Assembly: GCA_041740975.1 (NCBI GenBank)
Contig: JBGSKV010000104.1
Coordinates: forward strand, 1 to 17,422
DNA: 17,422 nucleotides
DNA from: JBGSKV01 sp041740975
Lineage (GTDB): Bacteria > Bdellovibrionota_B > Oligoflexia > Oligoflexales > JALZUQ01
Direction: 5' to 3'
Below, in pieces: positions 1-6,465 of the stretch. The translations under genes were made by a program, and so were the position numbers. The notes under the pieces are model-generated. The model was not told where the DNA came from, ran no database searches, and saw nothing but the letters and a program-made list of their open reading frames with translations. How positions within the stretch are numbered: position 1 is the first letter of the stretch; each line of letters opens with the position of its first letter.

Positions 1-19
1 GTTACCGGGCAAGCGTACC

Positions 20-33
20 CTCTGGATACAGAG
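20..33. other. Small hairpin at the window edge
   Basis: A perfect 5-bp inverted repeat (CTCTG, loop GATA, CAGAG) lies in the non-coding stretch downstream of the nusG terminator. In most bacteria the next gene on this strand would be rplK, so this could be part of an rplK 5' leader. The window ends before any gene is reached, so the function is unknown. Confidence 0.3.
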
Positions 34-68
34 CTGGGAAGTTTTGCCAAACTCTTCGCAAAAAACAA

Positions 69-95
69 AAGCTCCGCCTGTGAAAGGCGGAGCTT
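69..95 (-). terminator. Intrinsic terminator after nusG
   Basis: A perfect 10-bp GC-rich stem (arms 69-78 and 86-95, 7-nt loop 79-85) is followed on the minus strand by a T-rich tract (TTGTTTTT). It lies about 50 nt past the nusG stop codon and is the natural end of the tuf-secE-nusG transcript. It separates that unit from whatever follows, expected to be rplK. Confidence 0.85.
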
Positions 96-110
96 AATGA
101 AAACAATCCT

Positions 111-127
111 CACTCGCGCAGCGAGTG
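111..127 (-). other. Second hairpin between nusG and its terminator
   Basis: A perfect 7-bp inverted repeat (CACTCGC / GCGAGTG) with a 3-nt loop lies between the nusG stop codon and the strong terminator. It lacks a clean T tract on the minus strand (the next bases are AGGATTGTTTT). It may protect the 3' end or act as an auxiliary terminator. Confidence 0.45.
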
Positions 128-146
128 TTCAAAAAACTATATTTTT

Positions 147-695
147 TTAACCGATTTTTTCGACTTGCGCGTAGTCAAGCTCAACTGGCGTTTCGCGACC
201 GAAGATCGTCACGAGAACGAGCACTTTTTGCTTGTCTGGCTTCACTTCGTCAACCACACCATCGAAATTCGCGAAAGCACCGTCAATAACTTTGACGCTC
301 TCACCTTTGGAGTAACGCACTTCGACGCGCGTATTTTTTTCAATTGCTTTGGCTGCTTCCGGAGAAGTTAAGCGAAGAACTTCCGCCTCAGAGATAGGGC
401 GAGGATCTTGTTGGTTACCGACGAAGCCGGTGATTTTAGGAGTGTCTTTAACGAGAAGTTTGGCGTGGTCATCGATACGCATTTCAACCAGGATATATCC
501 AGGATAGGACGTGCGTTCGACTTTCTTTTTCTTGCCGCTTTTCAAAGTGCGTTCAGAAGCGATCTTCGGAACAAAGATTTGTCCGAACTTTTCGTCCATT
601 TTGAACTGCTTAATGCGCTCTGCTAAGGCGGACTTAGCTTTTTCTTCAAAGCCCGAGTAAACGTGAACGACATACCATTTAAAATCAGCATTCAT
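147..695 (-). CDS. nusG: Transcription termination/antitermination protein NusG
   Basis: NusG binds the RNA polymerase clamp, increases processivity, and links polymerase to Rho or to the leading ribosome. The 182-aa length is typical. The N-terminal NGN domain opens with WYVVHVYSGFEEKA and contains the diagnostic SYPGYILVEM and TGFVG segments. The C-terminal KOW domain (about 125-182) has GESVKVIDGAFANFDGVV and ends in VELDYAQVEKIG. The gene starts 14 nt after secE stops, and the secE-nusG order is the classic bacterial one. Two hairpins follow, including a strong terminator. Nothing in the protein looks unusual. Identification is very secure. Confidence 0.98.
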   Translation of the reverse strand: MNADFKWYVVHVYSGFEEKAKSALAERIKQFKMDEKFGQIFVPKIASERTLKSGKKKKVERTSYPGYILVEMRIDDHAKLLVKDTPKITGFVGNQQDPRPISEAEVLRLTSPEAAKAIEKNTRVEVRYSKGESVKVIDGAFANFDGVVDEVKPDKQKVLVLVTIFGRETPVELDYAQVEKIG

Positions 696-709
696 GAAAG
701 ATAACTCAC

Positions 710-1105
710 TTATAATACATGTCCAAAAACACCTAAGATATACTTAAGTGAACGTCCCCAAATAAAGTCGAAAGTTGCCAAGATAATACCGAAAATTATA
801 CAAACGATGACTACGACTAAGGTCATTTGCTTCGTATCTTGGAAACTCGGGAAGGTAACTTTGCGCAACTCACCAATAGAACTCAAAAAGTATTCGTGCC
901 GATCGGTATTAGCCCACATCAACCAAGTTACAACTGCACCAATGACAAAACTTCCGACCATTCGCACACTCGGAATCCATTGGTAACGCTCTTCCCATCC
1001 CATTTGAACCGCAGTCGTATACATCGCTTTGTACGCAATATAAGTCACTAGCAAGCCAAACAGAACATATGCAGTATTCAACCAGGTAGAATCATCTTTA
1101 GACAT
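710..1105 (-). CDS. secE: Preprotein translocase subunit SecE
   Basis: SecE clamps SecY in the SecYEG inner-membrane channel. The 131-aa protein has three predicted transmembrane segments (about 10-28, 49-66 and 93-115), like the three-helix SecE of E. coli rather than the one-helix short form. The conserved cytoplasmic amphipathic helix and hinge read ELRKVTFPSFQDTKQ, followed by the core helix that ends near TFDFIWG. It lies between tRNA-Trp and nusG, the usual place, and is probably co-transcribed with tuf and nusG. Overall sequence conservation is low, as usual for SecE, but the hinge motif and the context make the call firm. Confidence 0.96.
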   Translation of the reverse strand: MSKDDSTWLNTAYVLFGLLVTYIAYKAMYTTAVQMGWEERYQWIPSVRMVGSFVIGAVVTWLMWANTDRHEYFLSSIGELRKVTFPSFQDTKQMTLVVVIVCIIFGIILATFDFIWGRSLKYILGVFGHVL

Positions 1106-1161
1106 AACGACCTATTGCACCCAACTGGGAAAATCCGAATACACTTAAAAAACATAGGAAG

Positions 1162-1235
1162 CAGGCGAGGAGGGACTCGAACCCCCAACCCACGGATTTG
1201 GAATCCGTTGCTCTACCATTAGGAGCTACTCGCCT
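1162..1235 (-). tRNA. tRNA-Trp (anticodon CCA)
   Basis: A full cloverleaf of 74 nt can be folded on the minus strand. The acceptor stem is AGGCGAG/CTCGCCT, the anticodon stem ACGGA/TCCGT has loop TTCCAAA, and the T loop is TTCGAGT. The discriminator is G, as expected for bacterial tRNA-Trp. The 3' CCA is not encoded (the next bases are CTT). It lies between tuf and secE, the same place as trpT-type genes in many bacteria. Confidence 0.97.
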
Positions 1236-1254
1236 AAAACTTCCCAAACACTTC

Positions 1255-2448
1255 TTACTGAATAATTTCTGCAACGACACCGTGACCGACAGTTTTACCG
1301 CCTTCACGAATCGCGAAGCGCAATTCTTTGTCCATCGCGATAGGCGCAATCAATTCAACTTCGACGTTGATGTTGTCACCAGGCATAACCATTTCTACGT
1401 TTGCAGGTAGATTGATGGCACCGGTAACATCTGTCGTACGGAAGTAAAACTGAGGACGATATCCCGCGAAGAAAGGAGTCTTACGTCCACCTTCTTCTTT
1501 TGTAAGAACATAGATCGAAGCTTTGAATTTTTTGTGTGGCTTAATCGTTCCTGGTTTCGCAAGAACTTGACCGCGTTCCACTTCCTCACGTTTTGTACCA
1601 CGGAGAAGAATACCGACGTTGTCACCAGCGCGACCATCGTCAAGTAACTTACGGAACATCTCGACGCCAGTACATGTCGTCTTGATGGTTTCTTTGATAC
1701 CAACAATTTCCATATCTTCACCGACTTTGATGACGCCTGATTCAATACGGCCGGTTACTACTGTACCGCGACCTTGAATAGAGAACACGTCTTCGATCGG
1801 CATCAAGAAAGTTTTATCAATTGGACGATCTGGCATTGGAATAAATTTATCCAAAGCAGCGAGCAATTCGATAATTGGTTTTGCAGCATCAGCGTCAGCA
1901 TTGGCCGCTTCAAGAGCTTTCAAAGCAGAGCCTTTGATAATCGGTGCATCATCACCAGGGAAACCATAGGTGTTGAGTAGCTCGCGAATTTCCATTTCAA
2001 CAAGGTCATGCATCTCTGGATCGTCAACCATGTCGCACTTGTTCATGAACACAACAATCTGAGGTACACCAACTTGGCGAGCCAAGAGAATGTGTTCCGT
2101 TGTTTGCGGCATTTTACCATCTGTTGCGGATACAACAAGAATAGCACCGTCCATCTGCGCAGCACCCGTAATCATGTTTTTTACGTAGTCGGCGTGACCA
2201 GGACAGTCAACGTGAGCATAGTGGCGAGCTTCCGATTCGTATTCAACGTGAGTTGTCGAAATCGTGATACCACGTGCTTTTTCTTCTGGTGAATTGTCAA
2301 TCTCGTCATAGGCTTTGACTTGCCCACCGTATTTCATCGCGGCGATTTTTGTAATTGCTGCGGTGAGTGTTGTTTTTCCATGGTCAACGTGACCAATGGT
2401 ACCTACGTTGACGTGAGGTTTCTTGCGCTCAAACTTTTCTTTAGCCAT
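1255..2448 (-). CDS. tuf: Translation elongation factor Tu
   Basis: EF-Tu is the GTPase that delivers aminoacyl-tRNA to the ribosomal A site. The 397-aa protein has all G motifs: GHVDHGKTT (P loop), the RGITI switch I segment, DCPGHADY (G3), NKCD (G4) and GSAL (G5). Domains 2 and 3 are complete, with GRGTVVTGRIE and a C-terminus ending VVAEIIQ. The start codon is preceded by AAGGA at good spacing. It sits between tRNA-Thr and tRNA-Trp, as in the tufB operon of E. coli. A second tuf copy elsewhere in the genome is possible but cannot be seen here. Confidence 0.99.
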   Translation of the reverse strand: MAKEKFERKKPHVNVGTIGHVDHGKTTLTAAITKIAAMKYGGQVKAYDEIDNSPEEKARGITISTTHVEYESEARHYAHVDCPGHADYVKNMITGAAQMDGAILVVSATDGKMPQTTEHILLARQVGVPQIVVFMNKCDMVDDPEMHDLVEMEIRELLNTYGFPGDDAPIIKGSALKALEAANADADAAKPIIELLAALDKFIPMPDRPIDKTFLMPIEDVFSIQGRGTVVTGRIESGVIKVGEDMEIVGIKETIKTTCTGVEMFRKLLDDGRAGDNVGILLRGTKREEVERGQVLAKPGTIKPHKKFKASIYVLTKEEGGRKTPFFAGYRPQFYFRTTDVTGAINLPANVEMVMPGDNINVEVELIAPIAMDKELRFAIREGGKTVGHGVVAEIIQ

Positions 2449-2563
2449 TCCTTAAATCCTTTCAATAAACCACAACAAACTATGAATATTTTTATTTTCA
2501 GAAGCCTCAAATTAGCGACTTCGGATAATATAGTAGAGTTGTTTTCAACGCTACATGAATCAG

Positions 2564-2638
2564 TGGAGCCCACGAGCGGGATTGAACCGCCGACCCCGTC
2601 CTTACCAAGGACGTACTCTACCACTGAGCTACATGGGC
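2564..2638 (-). tRNA. tRNA-Thr (anticodon GGT)
   Basis: The minus strand folds into a cloverleaf with acceptor stem GCCCATG/CGTGGGC, anticodon loop TTGGTAA (anticodon GGT) and T loop TTCAATC. The discriminator is U (2567), and the 3' CCA is encoded (2566-2564). It is the tRNA directly upstream of tuf, and has its own candidate promoter at 2654-2683. Confidence 0.96.
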
Positions 2639-2653
2639 TAAAAACATTTCGCC

Positions 2654-2683
2654 AGTATAAGCCCCGACGGCGCTCATTTCCAA
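2654..2683 (-). promoter_or_regulatory. Candidate sigma-70 promoter for tRNA-Thr/tuf
   Basis: On the minus strand, TTGGAA (2678-2683) and TATACT (2654-2659) are separated by 18 nt. This predicts a start near 2647, about 9 nt before the tRNA-Thr 5' end. The spacer is GC-rich near the -10. It lies in the 156-nt gap between tRNA-Gly and tRNA-Thr, unusually long for a tRNA cluster, which fits an internal promoter. Confidence 0.55.
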
Positions 2684-2794
2684 AGCTAGTGTTCACCCGT
2701 TTCGTTCAGCAATGTATCCAACTACCGGCATCGACTTCAGAAATCAACAGCAAACAGGATCATGCCCACAAACTAGGTCAACTAAGCGGCAGAA

Positions 2795-2870
2795 TGGAGC
2801 GGGAAACGGGACTCGAACCCGCAACCCTTAGCTTGGAAGGCTAATGCTCTAGCCATTGAGCTACTCCCGC
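2795..2870 (-). tRNA. tRNA-Gly (anticodon TCC)
   Basis: The minus-strand cloverleaf has acceptor stem GCGGGAG/TTCCCGC (one G-U pair), anticodon stem TTAGC/GCTAA with loop CTTCCAA, and T loop TTCGAGT. The discriminator is U (2798), as expected for bacterial tRNA-Gly, and CCA is encoded (2797-2795). It lies between tRNA-Tyr and tRNA-Thr. Confidence 0.97.
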
Positions 2871-2940
2871 CCTAAATGCCAAAATTCGCGCGAACTCTCC
2901 GCGAAACCCAGTTTTCATAGCTTCACTGAGCGTTGCAGAG

Positions 2941-3023
2941 TGGAGAGAGATGGATTCGAACCATCGAAGACCGGAGTCAACGGGTTTACAGCCCGCCCCT
3001 TTTGGCCGCTCAGGCACCTCTCC
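2941..3023 (-). tRNA. tRNA-Tyr (anticodon GTA)
   Basis: This is an 83-nt class II tRNA with a long variable arm. The acceptor stem is GGAGAGG/TCTCTCC and the anticodon stem is CGGG/CCCG with loop CTGTAAA. The discriminator is A. CCA is not encoded (the next bases are CTC). It is the first tRNA of the cluster; a near-consensus -10 box lies about 27 nt upstream. Confidence 0.96.
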
Positions 3024-3049
3024 ACGCGCAAATCGCAGACCAATCACAT

Positions 3050-3079
3050 ATTATAGTAAGGAAGGTCTGACAATGAGAA
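3050..3079 (-). promoter_or_regulatory. Candidate promoter of the tRNA-Tyr/tuf cluster
   Basis: A perfect TATAAT -10 box lies on the minus strand at 3050-3055 with a weak -35 (TTCTCA, 3074-3079) at 18-nt spacing. The predicted start is near 3043, about 20 nt before the tRNA-Tyr 5' end. It falls in the 68-nt gap between rlmB and the tRNA, so the cluster need not depend on read-through from rlmB. The -10 is strong; the -35 assignment is uncertain. Confidence 0.55.
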
Positions 3080-3091
3080 AAATCAGAATTA

Positions 3092-3853
3092 TCAGGGAAC
3101 TCGCGTGACTTCGCGCAATAAAATACCCGCTGCAACTGAGACGTTTAGCGAGTCTAGCCCGGAAACTCCAGGGATCTTGATGAGCATGTCGCAATATTTT
3201 CGAACGTTCGAAGATAGGCCAATATCCTCTGCACCTAAAACTAGCACAATATGTTCATAATCTGGTCGCATCGTTGCTACATCTTGACCCGACATGTCGG
3301 CGCCAAAAACCCAGTACCCACGTTCTTTAAGTTGTTCAATGGACCGGGACAAGTTCGTCACCGTGACAAAATTGACCAACGCAAATCCACCGCGTGCTGT
3401 TTGCACGGACGACTGAGTTAAAAGTGCTTGGCGTTTTTTCATAACGATAACGGCATCCGCTCCAAAAAACGCAGCACTTCGCACAATCGCTCCGACATTT
3501 CGCGTATCGGTTACTTGGTCAAGCATAACTAAACATTTTGGTTTTTTTGTTTCTAATGTTTTAAGAAAATCATCCCATTCACAGTTCTGATGATGGACTA
3601 ATGCTTCGACTGGTGCACTTTCGGGACGATTTCTATCACCCACAAAAGACAAACGCTCCCACTCTTCCGGTTTGAAAAACTTTTCCAAAGTCGATTGGGC
3701 TTGCTTGGCTTGCGCGGGTTTGATGTAAATTTTTTTGATAAGTTGCGGTGCATATCGCGCATATTCCGCGACTACCGAAAGACCTTCAACAAAGAAATCA
3801 CCCTCTAATACCGAACGCCGCCCGTAGGCTGACGGTTTATTCTGATCAGTCAC
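3092..3853 (-). CDS. rlmB: SPOUT-family rRNA 2'-O-methyltransferase, RlmB/TrmH type
   Basis: The protein is a TrmH-type SPOUT methyltransferase. E. coli RlmB methylates the 2'-O of G2251 in 23S rRNA using SAM, and this is the best match. The 253-aa length fits. An N-terminal L30e-like substrate-binding region (about 8-100) is followed by the knotted domain. Its motif 1 is LDQVTDTRNVGAIVRS (Asn119, Arg125), motif 2 is LVLGAEDIGL, and motif 3 is IPGVSGLDSLNVSVAAGI (227-244). The start is GTG at 3853, with GGGGA 4 nt upstream; no in-frame ATG is better placed. It starts 25 nt after the DUF4388 gene and is probably the last gene of the ntrY-like operon. The exact methylation site cannot be proven from sequence; another TrmH-like paralogue is the alternative. 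Confidence 0.88.
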   Translation of the reverse strand: MTDQNKPSAYGRRSVLEGDFFVEGLSVVAEYARYAPQLIKKIYIKPAQAKQAQSTLEKFFKPEEWERLSFVGDRNRPESAPVEALVHHQNCEWDDFLKTLETKKPKCLVMLDQVTDTRNVGAIVRSAAFFGADAVIVMKKRQALLTQSSVQTARGGFALVNFVTVTNLSRSIEQLKERGYWVFGADMSGQDVATMRPDYEHIVLVLGAEDIGLSSNVRKYCDMLIKIPGVSGLDSLNVSVAAGILLREVTRVP

Positions 3854-3867
3854 TTATTCCCCAATTA

Positions 3868-3884
3868 GTCTAGTCCCACTAGAC
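3868..3884 (-). other. Hairpin overlapping the DUF4388 stop codon
   Basis: A perfect 7-bp inverted repeat (GTCTAGT / ACTAGAC) with loop CCC spans the stop codon of the DUF4388 gene and ends 14 nt before the rlmB start codon. It has no T tract on the minus strand, so it is more likely an mRNA processing or translation-tuning element than a terminator. Confidence 0.4.
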
Positions 3885-5030
3885 CCACTCATTTGACGAC
3901 GCGAATTTTTGGACATCGCGACGTAGACGATCCACACTCTTCGACGGAAGAACGTCCGAGGAGATCTGTATCAAAAAATGGATGAGGGATTCAATACATC
4001 TCGCAAAATATTCTGATTGGCGAATACTTAAGCGACTTTGGCTCAAAATACAGTTGACTGAGTTTGGCGCCAAGCGTCCGCGGTCGTCCAAAAAGATTGA
4101 AAGGAAAGTAGGACTATTAAGATTATGAGCAAACAACGACAAATCTTGCGAAGGAAACTGAATTTTTTCTTCATCCAAAAGTTTGTTCACGAGTTCTAGG
4201 ACTTGCGCGTAGAAGTTTATTTTGGAAAGTACCGCGTCCGATTGTGGGGTAGCGTCAAAGCTAAGTTTGACTTCAGGATCCAAGTTGCAATATCCGTAGT
4301 GCACCACGTCCATCAGCGCAAGCAAGCTATATGGGCGTGACAAACGGGACGACTGCAAAAATGCTCCCACCGAGCCAGCTTCCACCATACTTTTAAACAT
4401 ATCACCGAGGAAGTGTCCGTCCGGTACAGAAGTCGATGCCCCTTCATTTTCCTTTATTTTCGTTACAGACGTCACACCGGCCGAGAAATCACGGTACATA
4501 CAACCAAAACTATAGGCACGATCCAAAAGTGTGGACGTTTCATCATCGAACATAATGATAGAACCCGGACCAACTTCTGACTGAACCTCAAAAAACAAGG
4601 TGTCTTCAAGCATGATGGATTTAATGATCTCAAGTATCTGAACTTTCAATGCTTCCCAAAGGTCCGTTTTCGTAAAGACTTGGTTCTCCATCAGGAGTTG
4701 GCCGAACTTAACATTCGCTTCGACCTTTACGGACGTGTCAAAAAGCTGTTCAAGGCTGATCAGTCCTCGACGGTAGGCCACTTCACCTAAACGATCGTCA
4801 ATCAAACTGGAGGTCGCAAAGACGAGTTCGCCATTGCGCATGTAAAGTGTCTTTTTGACGCTGTCACTAAGTTCTACTGTGATGCCTCCGCTCCACTGAC
4901 GTTTATTCAAACCAAACAAGAAATCCGTAAATAGGCTGATGGAGCAACGGCCCATACCTTCTTTTGTGATTTCGGAAGATGAATTTTTACTGAGTTCGTT
5001 GTCCGTTAATCGTACTGCGCCTTCGGCCAT
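3879..5030 (-). CDS. DUF4388 (PATAN-like) domain protein
   Basis: The N-terminal part (about 25-160) matches the DUF4388/PATAN type, a domain found in signalling proteins of deltaproteobacteria, Bdellovibrionota and cyanobacteria. Visible hallmarks are SGGITVELSDSVKKTLYMRNGELVFATSS followed by DDRLGEVAYRRGLIS and FGQLLMENQ. This is the pattern of a strand-rich domain with a 'gene product seen on output' loop and a helical low-affinity repeat. The remaining two-thirds is alpha-rich and unrecognised. No signal peptide or membrane segment is seen, so it is probably cytoplasmic. I choose ATG at 5030 because GTGGGA lies just upstream; a GTG at 5039 would add three residues. It starts 21 nt after the ntrX-like gene, so it is probably a partner in that signalling pathway, but no biochemical function can be stated. 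Confidence 0.8.
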   Translation of the reverse strand: MAEGAVRLTDNELSKNSSSEITKEGMGRCSISLFTDFLFGLNKRQWSGGITVELSDSVKKTLYMRNGELVFATSSLIDDRLGEVAYRRGLISLEQLFDTSVKVEANVKFGQLLMENQVFTKTDLWEALKVQILEIIKSIMLEDTLFFEVQSEVGPGSIIMFDDETSTLLDRAYSFGCMYRDFSAGVTSVTKIKENEGASTSVPDGHFLGDMFKSMVEAGSVGAFLQSSRLSRPYSLLALMDVVHYGYCNLDPEVKLSFDATPQSDAVLSKINFYAQVLELVNKLLDEEKIQFPSQDLSLFAHNLNSPTFLSIFLDDRGRLAPNSVNCILSQSRLSIRQSEYFARCIESLIHFLIQISSDVLPSKSVDRLRRDVQKFASSNEWV

Positions 5031-5051
5031 TGATCCCACCCACTCTAAGCA

Positions 5052-6452
5052 CTATTGGTTCTTGGATTGCTTAGAGTCGATTTTATACAATTTTAGCTTG
5101 CGATGTAAGTTACTTCGCTCAAGGCCAATGCTCTCGGCTGTTTTGGAGATATTCCAGTTATGCTCTTTCAGCTTCTGTAGAATGAAAATGCGCTCGAACT
5201 CAGACCGCGCATCCCTCAAGGTGGTGCCAGTACCCGATGTGTCTCCGGATTGAGCCCATTCGCCAAAATCTTCTGAAGACTGGATAGATGGAGGCAAATG
5301 GTTTAACTGAACCAAGTTTTCGGAAACCAAAATATAAAGTCGTTCGACTAGGTTTCGAAGTTCACGAACATTACCGGGCCATTCATACCGTTTAAACGCC
5401 TCTTTCGCTTCGCCTGAAAATGATTTTTCAGGCTCGCCCATATTGAGCGAAGTCTTTTTAGAAAAGAAATCAAGGAGGAGAAGCACATCGTTTCCCCGCT
5501 CACGAAGGGGTGGCAACATGAATGGAATAACATTCAACCGATAAAACAAGTCCTCACGAAACTGACCGGCTTCTATGGCATGAACCAAATCTTTATTAGT
5601 TGCCGCAATGACCCGCACGTCCACCTTAATATCTTGAGTATCACCTACGCGTTGCAGTTCCTGCGACTCGAGAATTCGCAAAACTTTGGCTTGGGTTTTT
5701 AGAGACATATCAGCAATCTCATCGAGAAAGATTGTACCTTTGTTTGCAAGTTCAAACTTTCCAACTTTATGAGAAATCGCATTCGTGAAAGCACCCTTTA
5801 CATGTCCAAAGAGTTCGCTTTCAATTAGATTTTCTGGAATAGCTGCACAGTTCACAGCGATGAACGGTTTGTCAGCCCGTTGACTCTCAGCATGAAGCGC
5901 GCGAGCCACTACCTCTTTTCCAGTACCATTTTCACCTGTGATAAGCGCCCATGCATCGCGAGGCGCAACTTTCAAAATCTGCGAGCGTATGTCAGCAATT
6001 TGCGGACATTCCCCCATCAGGCTATGAGCTTTGTCGATTGTGGGAGTGATCAACGTATTGGATTTAGATTTTTGACGTAGCGAAAGCGCATGATTCAAGA
6101 GTGGCAATATATTTTCAAGGGAAAGTGGTTTTTCTAAAAAGTTCAGCGCACCACCTTTCGTGGCTTTCACGGCAGTTTCTATGTTGCCATGTCCACTCAT
6201 GACGATGACAGGAACTGTATCGTCTAGCTCTTTAAGTCGCTGAAGCGTTTCAATACCGTCCATTTGAGGCATCCATACATCTACAAAAACGACATCTGGA
6301 CTAGCCTTCTTGAATATTTGAATGCCTGCCGGGCCAGAAAAAGCTACCTTTGCATGCCAACCTTCGTCCGTTAAGACCCCGGAGAGAGATTCACATATAC
6401 TGCGCTCATCGTCGATTATGAGAGCCAGTGGTTTTGCTTGCGTGTCTGCCAT
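5052..6452 (-). CDS. NtrC-family response regulator, NtrX-like
   Basis: A 466-aa bacterial enhancer-binding protein. The receiver domain (about 8-125) has the acidic pair D14/D15, phospho-acceptor D58 (VFVDVWMPQMDG), S86 and K108. The AAA+ domain (about 140-375) has Walker A GENGTGKE (173-180), Walker B IFLDEIAD (241-248) and the arginine-rich region near REDLFYRLNVIP. The C-terminus (about 412-460) is a Fis-type helix-turn-helix. Such proteins, once phosphorylated, form ATPase rings that remodel sigma-54 RNA polymerase. The sigma-54 contact loop reads GAFTNA (220-225) rather than GAFTGA. It starts 13 nt after the ntrY-like kinase gene stops, so that kinase is almost certainly its partner. 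NtrX is the nearest family by partner type; the precise regulon is unknown. Confidence 0.92.
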   Translation of the reverse strand: MADTQAKPLALIIDDERSICESLSGVLTDEGWHAKVAFSGPAGIQIFKKASPDVVFVDVWMPQMDGIETLQRLKELDDTVPVIVMSGHGNIETAVKATKGGALNFLEKPLSLENILPLLNHALSLRQKSKSNTLITPTIDKAHSLMGECPQIADIRSQILKVAPRDAWALITGENGTGKEVVARALHAESQRADKPFIAVNCAAIPENLIESELFGHVKGAFTNAISHKVGKFELANKGTIFLDEIADMSLKTQAKVLRILESQELQRVGDTQDIKVDVRVIAATNKDLVHAIEAGQFREDLFYRLNVIPFMLPPLRERGNDVLLLLDFFSKKTSLNMGEPEKSFSGEAKEAFKRYEWPGNVRELRNLVERLYILVSENLVQLNHLPPSIQSSEDFGEWAQSGDTSGTGTTLRDARSEFERIFILQKLKEHNWNISKTAESIGLERSNLHRKLKLYKIDSKQSKNQ

Positions 6453-6465
6453 AATATTTCTAACC

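Noticed and set aside
1395..2844. Several long open frames antisense to or in other frames of tuf and the tRNA genes
   Set aside because: They overlap EF-Tu or tRNA genes that are certain, have low-complexity composition and no ribosome binding site.
3056..3073. TTGTCA as the -35 box of the tRNA promoter
   Set aside because: It lies only 12 nt from the TATAAT box, far too close for sigma-70; TTCTCA at 18 nt was preferred.
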